From: Balanoglossus misakiensis
Lineage: Eukaryota > Hemichordata
Assembly: GCA_040954595.2 (NCBI GenBank)
Contig: CM082591.2
Location: 10,292,001 to 10,356,000 of the forward strand
DNA length: 64,000 nucleotides
Direction: 5' to 3'
Positions 33,737 to 43,600 of the stretch are shown here, piece after piece. The first letter of the stretch is position 1; each line of letters starts with the position of its first letter. The position numbers and the translations under genes were made by a program. The notes under the pieces are model-generated. The model was not told the DNA's origin and made no database searches. It saw only the letters and a program-made list of their open reading frames with translations.

Positions 33737-33808
33737 AGCAGAGTGGCGCAGCGGAAGCGTTCTGGGCCCATAACCCAGAGGTTCATGGATCGAAACCATG
33801 CTCTGCTA
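33737..33808 (+). tRNA. tRNA-Met initiator (CAT), probably functional
   Basis: As the copy at 33019 but with G26 changed to T and one change in the variable region (GGTTC). All stems still pair. A T5 run follows. Confidence 0.85.
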
Positions 33809-33893
33809 TTAATTTCATTTTTGGAGTATTTTTCTGTTGACATTCCTCAGTTTTTGTCAGTGAAGTTGCTCAATACCTGATCGCCCTTATCGT

Positions 33894-33965
33894 AGCAGAG
33901 TGGCGCAGCGGAAGCGTGCTGGGCCCATAACCCAGAGGTCCATGGATCGAAACCATGCTCTGCTA
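33894..33965 (+). tRNA. tRNA-Met initiator (CAT), intact
   Basis: Identical to the copy at 33019 over all 72 nt, with the same downstream TTTTTT terminator. Identical spacers point to recent homogenisation. Confidence 0.95.
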
Positions 33966-34052
33966 ATAATTTCACTTTTTTGGTGTATTTCTCTGTTGAC
34001 ATCCCTCAGTTTTTATCAGTGAACTCGCTCAATACCTGATCGCCCTTATCGT

Positions 34053-34081
34053 AGCAGAGTGGCGCAGCGGAAGCTCTGCTA
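34053..34081 (+). pseudogene. Internally deleted initiator tRNA-Met (3)
   Basis: Same structure as 33178-33206, at the start of the third long spacer. Confidence 0.9.
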
Positions 34082-34700
34082 ATATTTTCGTCGCACATGT
34101 TATATACATGTTCACCCAACCACTCTTAACTTTTAAAAGGTCTTTGATAGCTTTTTTCAAAGATGTTTGCCTTTTTTCAAAACTAACATGGCCACTGGAG
34201 GATTTTTAAGAGTTGCATGCCAGAGGCTCATTGTATGACTTCACTTTTAAATTTATAATGCAATGTCTAGTATACATGATACTTTGTGTTTCCTTTCTCC
34301 CGAATATACATTCTTCCAGAGGTCTGAAGTGATATTATCAGATAGTTAAATTGCTTTTATCAATATTTAACTAAATTGAAATGAGTGCAACAATCCTTTA
34401 ATTTCTATCTCTGTCGTGAACGTTTTGCTTCTTTTGTGTCATTGTATATATATTTTATTTTCGGTCATTGTTATTGTGTGGCAGGTACATTGACAGTGTC
34501 ATAGCTTTTGTCTGAGTTACGTGCTGTTGCGATGATCAGGCAACGACCAACCGTGCATCGATCACCTGCAATTTCTCGGGCTGAGTTGGCTGGACACCAT
34601 TCCATGCTCTGCTGATATTTTCAATTTTGGTGAATATTTTCTGTCGACATTCCTCAATTTTTGTCGGTGAACTCGCTCAATACCTGATTGCCCTTATCTC

Positions 34701-34772
34701 AGAAGAGTGGCGCAGCAGAAGCGTGCTGGGCCCATAACATAGAGGTCTATGGATCGAAACCATGCTCTGCTA
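34701..34772 (+). pseudogene. Degenerate tRNA-Met initiator copy
   Basis: CAT anticodon kept, but the acceptor is AGAAGAG and the anticodon stem CTGGG faces CATAG; several pairs are lost. Last unit of the array. Confidence 0.7.
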
Positions 34773-34866
34773 TTATTGTTCAATTTTTGGTTTATTTTTT
34801 GTCGACATTCCTCAATTTTTGTTGGTGAACTCGCTCAATACCTGATCCATTTGTTTGTACATATAA

Positions 34867-37200
34867 ACAGGAAATGTGTAAAACGCATCCACGAACTCAT
34901 AGACTTCGATTTCGTTTTGATTAACTAACATATAACTTGTACAGAATTTTTTTGCATTATATCATAATTTACAAACATTTATATTGATATCATATTTATT
35001 AACTACAACACAGAAAATATATTCATAATATCATAATTTACTAACGTTTATATTGATATCACATTTATTAACTACACCACCATCACAATGCTGCTGTTTT
35101 AGCCTTGATTTTTTTCTCTGAGCAGATTCATGACTCATAATAACTCATTGTACATGTATGTTGGACAACAAAATACAGTTGACACATCAATGTGGTTGTG
35201 CCTTGATTCCAGTGCCTGTGGTTTCCTTCATTTGCTCTTGAAGCTTCACAAAATATCTCTTATTGTCCCGTTAATTAACTACTTATTGGCAGTTTAACAA
35301 ATCTGTGCAATTTGCAGTCTAAAAGAAAGTCTGTGTTTGCAGCAATGGTATGAAACTCCCTATAAATCCTACATAGACACTGCTTAACATTTTTATCATT
35401 TTAATTTACTACCAATTTGCATATTTAACGACATTTTGAATGCAGCATTGCGAATTCAATGAAATTCGTTAAATAAAGAATAGGCAACACATAGTAAATA
35501 ACTGAAAGGGACACTCTTCTGACAGATAGCGCCACCAATGTTCAAGTCCGAAGGTTAATCAAAATAACCCATAACTCCAACTTCAAGAGAATTCTCATCC
35601 AAAGTCAAAACATATCTTGCACGTCACCGGATTTCATATCAAGTTCACCCAGATAAAAATATGTTATTACCATGGTATAGTCATGCAATGCATGCATGCC
35701 CATAGAACCATTTAAACACTGATCGCATTGATTCATCCAATGACAATTTTCAAGGGGACAGTTATATGGGCCAGTTGTCCACGAAACCTACGCACCACCA
35801 GCGGCCACTTCACTGGTAATACAGAAGCCAAACTTACACAGGCATAGACTATCTTTAAATCTGTCGCTTTTTACGCTGGACTGATTTTAGTACTCTTTTT
35901 ACCCATAAAACTATTTTCTCACATTCGCAAGGCGTCGCCTAATGAAGTGTCCACAAGGCAGACATCTACTGTGTCTCTTATAATCTTCAGGACTCTTCTT
36001 GTCTTTTTGTCGACCTCTGGCGTAACTGCATGCTAATACATGTTCGGTGGTTCTCCTTGCCATGTCAGACAGCATAAATAATGTGATTTTCTGCCTGTAA
36101 CAAAACCAATGACCCAAAGTGAACATAATACCCTGTCAGTGTCAGGTTGTATGCTTTGGACCGGAGAAAAAGAAAACCAAAATGCCGAGAGAATTTTCTG
36201 TATACTACACAGAAGATTAATTTAAAGTGTAATGTTGTAGACACGCTTAGGTATGCACATGCTGCCAAGCGAATTAAATTCTTTAATATCAATCACGTGA
36301 CCTGTCCAATGTGACCCACGGCAGTTGCCATTTCTAGGTGATGGGCAAACAATATTTCGACATCCAGTATATACTTTTAGAGCTGCCAGACACGTAGCAT
36401 GTATCAGGCATGGTGCCTCATCAGCCTCGTGGCGTTTCGTCTGCACAGTCGCTGTCTGCTGAATTTGCCCGCCATCTGGAATTTTGAATACCAACAGAAC
36501 TACCGTACGTCAGATGTCATTTTATATCAAAGAATATGACCATGAACTTTTGGGTGAACCACTGGTAGATTAAGGGATATGTTAACAGTCAGCCATTAAT
36601 AATTTCAAGAAAATAGCAGCATCCATCAAGCATCACAAATTAATGCTATCTACTCTAGCCATGAACTTGTATGCGTGAAGAGTAACTGTGTTTCAATTGC
36701 TTCTGCACATTCTCGAAATGTTTCGGGTTGTGTTGTGTCGTTTTGTGTTATGGTGTGGTATGTTATGTTGGCCAAATTGGAGCAATAGAGATTGATTGCT
36801 TGATCGATCGAACGATTGATTGATTGATTGATTGATTAATTGACTGATTATGTAATATACGTCTAGATTTTGAAGTGGTTATTCACACGTGGAACGTTTT
36901 CGACATAAAATCGCAATCCACGTTGTAACTATCTTTACATTCTCCATGAACCGCAGCTACAATGAAAATACGAACACCCTGGTGTCACTATTTGTGCAGG
37001 CCGCCTTATTGCAAAGTATGAAAGGGTATATGTCCCGTGTTGATCAACATGTTTGCGATAAAAATGGACAATTACCATCAGTTGACTGAGATATGTCAAA
37101 CTTTATTCCCAAGTATCCACCTTTATATTTATTCCCCAAAATTACATGTTATAAATTAATTAAATAATTCTGCCTGATAACTTTCACTTTCGTTTAGCCT
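34867..37200. other. No supported gene; short GATT repeat
   Basis: AT-rich intergenic DNA. A (GATT)n tract lies at about 36790-36845. Minus-strand open frames between 35911 and 36494 contain several cysteines (TGCRNIVCPSPRNGNCRGSH) but no family I recognise and no convincing splice sites. Confidence 0.4.
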
Positions 37201-37214
37201 GTGTAAGATCCTTC

Positions 37215-37220
37215 TTTATT
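37215..37220 (-). promoter_or_regulatory. Polyadenylation signal AATAAA of the lectin gene
   Basis: AATAAA on the minus strand, about 100 bp downstream of the lectin stop codon at 37321-37323. Confidence 0.6.
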
Positions 37221-37320
37221 ATCATGCAATTTTCACTGCCCAACACCAAAAAGTAGAATGAAGATTCTCTATAGATTTTCCCTCCTTGTTTTGGTAATTG
37301 AATCGTGGTGCGGTCGTGAC

Positions 37321-37522
37321 TTAAGCAGCCATGACTTCGACTTCACACAACGTTAGCTGCTGTTGCTTATCCATGATTTGGACATTGGGGTTTCGCAGCC
37401 ACACCTGACGTGAATAGGCTGTTTCTTGACCATTCTGCCAAGTATCATCATCCCACAAACTGGATTGTCGTGGAAGTCGGCACTGTCACCCACACGGATC
37501 TCGGCATGTTTAATACGGAAGG
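37321..37522 (-). CDS. F-type lectin domain, second exon (frameshifted)
   Basis: After the acceptor TTTGCAG the frame reads FRIKHAEIRVGDSADFHDNP, VCG. The family-typical C-terminus (TWQNGQETAYSRQ, QQLTLCEVEVMAA, stop) lies in another frame. The coding length is 202 bases where 203 would be in phase, so one base is missing, most simply from the GGG run after VC. Either the allele is broken or this is an assembly error. Confidence 0.75.
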
Positions 37523-37591
37523 CTGCAAATAGCCATTTAATATCAATTAGAAAATGTCACACGAACGTTAGAACTATTAAACTGTGTGTGT

Positions 37592-37649
<58 letters not shown>

Positions 37650-40600
37650 CAGTACCAGTATATGGAAGTGTGTGTATGTATGGCGTAATTCCAGGAAATA
37701 ATTCACTGACTGACTCTGACTTTGAATGACTTTGTCTGCGGGCAAGTACAGGTGTGCAGAATTATCAAGTCAAAGAACTAGCTATAGAGTATGAAATTGC
37801 GGCTAATGAGAAAATCCAACTTACCACAGCAGTCTGCTCTGTTCGTGATGACGACCTCATAGATATTGTAATTCTGACCCAAGTCCACCCTCCACCATGG
37901 TTGGTACTCTTTGTTTGTCCAGGAACATGCCCCAGATGTTGCATCGCTGTTATAATCACCATCCACTGCATTGCCAGCCGCTGAATCCTCTCTTGGTTTT
38001 TCTGAACTCTGGCTAGCTACTTTGCCTTGTGCCACATTCTCCATGTCAGGTGGAAACGTGCAAGCTGTACAGCAATGGTGTGTTAAAGTAGTGTGTGCCT
38101 TGGAAATCAGTCCTGAGTTTTTTTACCATATTTTGCTCAAGCCATCATTAGATTATTCCCTCTTCAATTTTGAATTCTCAGACGACACCATATTGAATTG
38201 TAATACCCACAGGCACATAAAACAACAGGTTTGTACTCTTGCAATGGGTGGCTGAATAACGAGTCTTATTTCTAATTATAACTTGTTCAAATGTTAACAT
38301 ACAGCTACAATCAGTGGTAAATAATACTAGTTGTTACCCAATCAGTAAGCTCGATTATATGGACTAAGTTGGAAAGTAGAATCTAGAAACAACGCAATAA
38401 ATGATAGGTTGGATACTTACGCGGCAATGTTGGAATCACAGTTGCTGCATATATCAATGAATATTTAAAGCAACACGTGAAGGATAGAAATTATGTAAGT
38501 AAAGCATTTAGCATATACCTGGATACTAATCATTAGGTAACTTTTATCCACGCAGTAATACACAGTCCAATGCACAGTTGCATCAGTGCACATTTCTGAA
38601 CTATTTTCATTCTCATGTCTATGTGTACACAAAACCAGCCATTTAATGTTTTTCCATGAGGCTGCAAAGCGACTGTTTCGATTAATCACTGCAAATTTCC
38701 CGATTGCGCTTTGTTTGGACCGACCCTTTTACTAATCATTTTCAAAACATTTAGCTAGAAAAAAATCAATGTCCATGCATTACAAAATTTAATCTTGTAA
38801 TCTTATGATGAGACTTACTCAAAGGTTGTCCTGGTCATGTTTTGAATGCATGCCAAACAAAATAAATTACAACATTATCACGCATTATCATTATAATCTC
38901 TCACCCTCAAGGAACTCGAATTTGATTTCTCGCATGAAGTAGGGAATATAAACTTTGTAATATATTTATATTATACGTATAACCGGTACGTGCACTTACT
39001 AATGAAAACATACAGGAAGGTCAAAAAGTAAAGTTGAATTAGAAAGAAAATGTTATTCACCTTCAGTTGTTGGCACTGGTTCTGTTGGAGCGGCTTCTGT
39101 GGGCGGTGCTTCTGTGGGTGGGGCTTCTGTGGGCGGAGCTGCTGTGGGTGGGGCTTCTGTCTTTTGTCCTGTCAGACATAAATAAATGTGCAAAGACGTT
39201 AACCGTTTCACCACCATGGTTTAGTCCAAAGCCATTGTTTTCTATGGTAGTGTTGAACTTCTAAAGAGGGAACTAGAGGTAAAGGGGTTTAAAGCTTTGT
39301 GTTTACATAATCAAGTGCGATGCTCATGTGTTACCACCTCAACACTGTTGTCCATTGCAATCCCTGCTTTTCCTGATGAGTGTGTACCTGGTAAAACCAT
39401 GGACATGTTTTCAGTGAATATTAACATTGTGCAAGGAAATGTGATTTGGGTGTATATTGCTGTTTCTGACTGCAGCATAAATAATCTGCAAATTGTGTAT
39501 ACAAGGGGTCTGAAATGTATACCCATTAATAACTTGAGATACACAACTTTTTGATATGACCTGGACACTGTACTCGGCCATGCTTGGGGTCCATGAAATT
39601 CAAATTGTTTGCCTTAAAATCGCAAGGATAATATGAAATTGCATCACTGCACCATGAAGGTGAACAGCAGGGATATATACCATCTGGGTCACACTCGGCT
39701 GGACTGCCATCAGGAAGGGGGTAACTTGCTCCACATCGAAGATCATCTCTCCACTTGTTGTTGCCATCTAATTTATAATCAGGTTGCATGCAAAGATAAA
39801 AAAAGAGAATGGTGAGAGATGTGAATGTTAATTGGTCAAAATATATATATTTGTGTTAACATAAACTTCATATGTACCATATTTACCTCTGTAGTCTATG
39901 CAGTTGGCGCATGTGCAGTGATCTGCAGTATTACCACACCAATTGTAAGGTGAACAACAAGGATATCTACCATCTGGGTCACACTTGGCTGGACTGCCAT
40001 CAGGAAGGGGGTAACTTGCTCCACATCGAAGATCATCTCCACTTGTTGTTGTCATCTAATTTATCATATTGTTGCATGCAAAGAAAACAGAGAATAGTGA
40101 GACATGTGAACGTTGATTGGTCGAAATATATATATTTGTGTTAACATAAACTTTATATGCACTATATTTACCTCTGTAGTCTATGCAGTCAGGGCATATG
40201 CAGTGATCAGCTGTATTACCACACCAATTGTAAGGTGAACAGCAAGGATATCTACCATCTGGGTCACACTCGGCTGGACTGCCATCAGGAAGGGGGTAAC
40301 TTGCTCCACATCGAAGATCATCTCTCCACTTGTTGTTGCCATCTAATTTATAATCAGGTTGCCTGCAAAGATAAAAAAGAGAATGGTGAGAGATGTGAAT
40401 GTTAATTGGTCAAAATATATATATTTGTGTTAACATAAACTTCATATGTACCATATTTACCTCTGTAGTCTATGCAGTTGGCGCATGTGCAGTGATCTGC
40501 AGTATTACCACACCAATTGTAAGGTGAACAGCAAGGATATATACCATCTGGGTCACACTCGGCTGGACTGCCATCAGGAAGGGGGTAACTTGCTCCACAT

Positions 40601-43600
40601 CGAAGATCATCTCTCCACTTGTTGTTGTCATCTAATTTATCATATTGTTGCATGCAAAGAAAACAGAGAATAGTGAGACATGTGAACGTTGATTGGTCGA
40701 AATATATATATTTGTGTTAACATAAATGTTATATACACCATATTTACCTCTGTAGTCTATGCAGTTGGCGCATGTGCAGTGATCTGCAGTATTACCACAC
40801 CAATTGTAAGGTGAACAGCAAGGATATCTACCATCTGGGTCACACTCGGCTGGACTGCCATCAGGAAGGGGGTAACTTGCTCCACATCGAAGATCATCTC
40901 TCCACTTGTTGTTGCCATCTAATTTATAATCAGGTTGCCTGCAAAGATAAAAAAGAGAATGGTGAGAGATGTGAATGTTAATTGGTCAAAATATATATAT
41001 TTGTGTTAACATAAACTTCATATGTACCATATTTACCTCTGTAGTCTATGCAGTTGGCGCATGTGCAGTGATCTGCAGTATTACCACACCAATTGTAAGG
41101 TGAACAGCAAGGATATATACCATCTGGGTCACACTCGGCTGGACTGCCATCAGGAAGGGGGTAACTTGCTCCACATCGAAGATCATCTCTCCACTTGTTG
41201 TTGTCATCTAATTTATCATATTGTTGCATGCAAAGAAAACAGAGAATAGTGAGACATGTGAACGTTGATTGGTCGAAATATATATATTTGTGTTAACATA
41301 AATGTTATATACACCATATTTACCTCTGTAGTCTATGCAGTTGGCGCATGTGCAGTGATCTGCAGTATTACCACACCAATTGTAAGGTGAACAGCAAGGA
41401 TATCTACCATCTGGGTCACACTCGGCTGGACTGCCATCAGGAAGGGGGTAACTTGCTCCACATCGAAGATCATCTCTCCACTTGTTGTTGCCATCTAATT
41501 TATAATCAGGTTGCCTGCAAAGATAAAAAAGAGAATGGTGAGAGATGTGAATGTTAATTGGTCAAAATATATATATTTGTGTTAACATAAACTTCATATG
41601 TACCATATTTACCTCTGTAGTCTATGCAGTTGGCGCATGTGCAGTGATCTGCAGTATTACCACACCAATTGTAAGGTGAACAGCAAGGATATATACCATC
41701 TGGGTCACACTCGGCTGGACTGCCATCAGGAAGGGGGTAACTTGCTCCACATCGAAGATCATCTCTCCACTTGTTGTTGTCATCTAATTTATCATATTGT
41801 TGCATGCAAAGAAAACAGAGAATAGTGAGACATGTGAACGTTGATTGGTCGAAATATATATATTTGTGTTAACATAAATGTTATATACACCATATTTACC
41901 TCTGTAGTCTATGCAGTTGGCGCATGTGCAGTGATCTGCAGTATTACCACACCAATTGTAAGGTGAACAGCAGGGATATATACCATCTGGGTCACACTCG
42001 GCTGGACTGCCATCAGGAAGAGGGAAATTTGCTCCACATCGATTATCATCTCTCCACTTGTTGTTGTTGCCATCTAATTAATCGTCAGGTTGCATGCAAA
42101 GAAAAAAGAAAATGGTGAGACATGTGAACGTTGATTGGTCGAAATATAATAATAAGTGTGTTAACATAAACGTTATATGCACTATATTTACCTCTGTAGT
42201 CTATGCAGTTGGCACATAAGCAGTGATCGGCTGTATTACCACACCAATTGTAAGGTGAACAGCAAGGATATATACCATCTGGGTCACACTCGGCTGGACT
42301 GCCATCAGGAAGGGGGTAACTTGCTCCACATCGAAGATCATCTCTCCACTTGTTGTTGCCATCTAATTTATAATCAGGTTGCATGCAAAGATAAAAAAAG
42401 AGAATGGTGAGAGATGTGAATGTTAATTGGTCGAAATATATATATTTGTGTTAACATAAACTTTATATGTGCCATATTTACCTCTGCAGTCTAAATACAT
42501 CCATGTTGATTGGTCTAGAAAATAAAATAACGAAATTTGATAATGAAACGAATTGGCCTAGCAGTGATATAAATTTGGAACTTAAATTTATTACGAAAAA
42601 AGAAAACATTTGGGTATACTGGTATATGGAAGATGACTTGGGCATTCACATTCTTAGAAGCATTTCCCGGGATATTTGATTTATACAAACAAAAGAATTA
42701 TTTAATATACAGTATTGATATACAAGGAAGGTTTTGAAAATTTCTTGATTGTAACTCCAACCAAATTGCCAACCAAGCAACCTGTACTTATTTGCCCATA
42801 AGATGGATTATTCAAAACAAAAATGCCATCTCTTTTACATACTTCCTTAGATATATGATAACCTAATACAACTTCTCTTTGCTATAGCTAGACTAAGTTT
42901 ACATGAGTATAATCCCTTGGCCTCATGGACTGATATTGATAGCTGTTTGACATGCGCAATCACATGGTTTAAAATGGCATGTACACAGCCAATCATGCAC
43001 GGAACGCATTTAGCGACAGACTCTACCAGTGCTATTTTTGGCACCACACTTCAGCAGAAAAATATTGTTTACACTGAACTGTACACAGAACCATATATTA
43101 TTTTCTGTCATGCTAAAATATCTTTCAATATGATCAGCAGGTAGGTGATGCCGGAGTTGGCGGTTTTATTACACTACTGTGGTGACCACTTTAATCTGTA
43201 TAAGGCTACGATGTTGAGATTAGCAATGGACCAAAATAAATGTAAGCAAACTATAGGAGTTGTATGCTATGGGCTGGATAACAGAGAGACTGCACCCCGA
43301 CCGAGTGGTGCGCGAAGATGACGTGAATTAACTCCAAAAGGTGTTACGTTCTTTCTATATTGCACACTGGTTTCTATTTTGACAGAAGATGTACGGTATT
43401 TATTATTGTGTTTGTGAATGTGAGAGTCTATGGTTATACCTGTACACATGTACGGTATGCCAATTTAGCCACAGTTACCATAAGACAGTGGAGATCTAGC
43501 CAATCACAATTTTCATTGGGTGGACACATGTAAAAGAATTTGCCATCAGATGGTCGTTTGAAGACTTGTACACACTTTTTAGTTCTGCTGTCACTTGTGT

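Larger units (their letters stand above)
31770..34866 (+). repeat. Higher-order tandem array of initiator tRNA genes
   Basis: Units of about 160 bp (72-bp tRNA plus about 88-bp spacer with TCAATACCTGATCGCCCTTA) occur in runs of four, two and one. Each run ends with or follows a deleted tRNA fused to a block of about 530 bp related to module C (32010-32520, 33207-33720, 34082-34570). The three deleted tRNAs mark unit ends at 31981, 33178 and 34053; the spacing differs by two 160-bp units. Confidence 0.9.

Noticed and set aside
40172-42362. CRISPR array
   Set aside because: The regular repeats are 576 bp with coding exons and introns, not short repeats with unique spacers, and the DNA is animal nuclear.
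39872-42410. Plus-strand open frames of about 70-90 codons recurring through the hevein array
   Set aside because: They are antisense shadows of the hevein exons and cross their splice sites; the minus strand carries the cysteine pattern and consistent phases.
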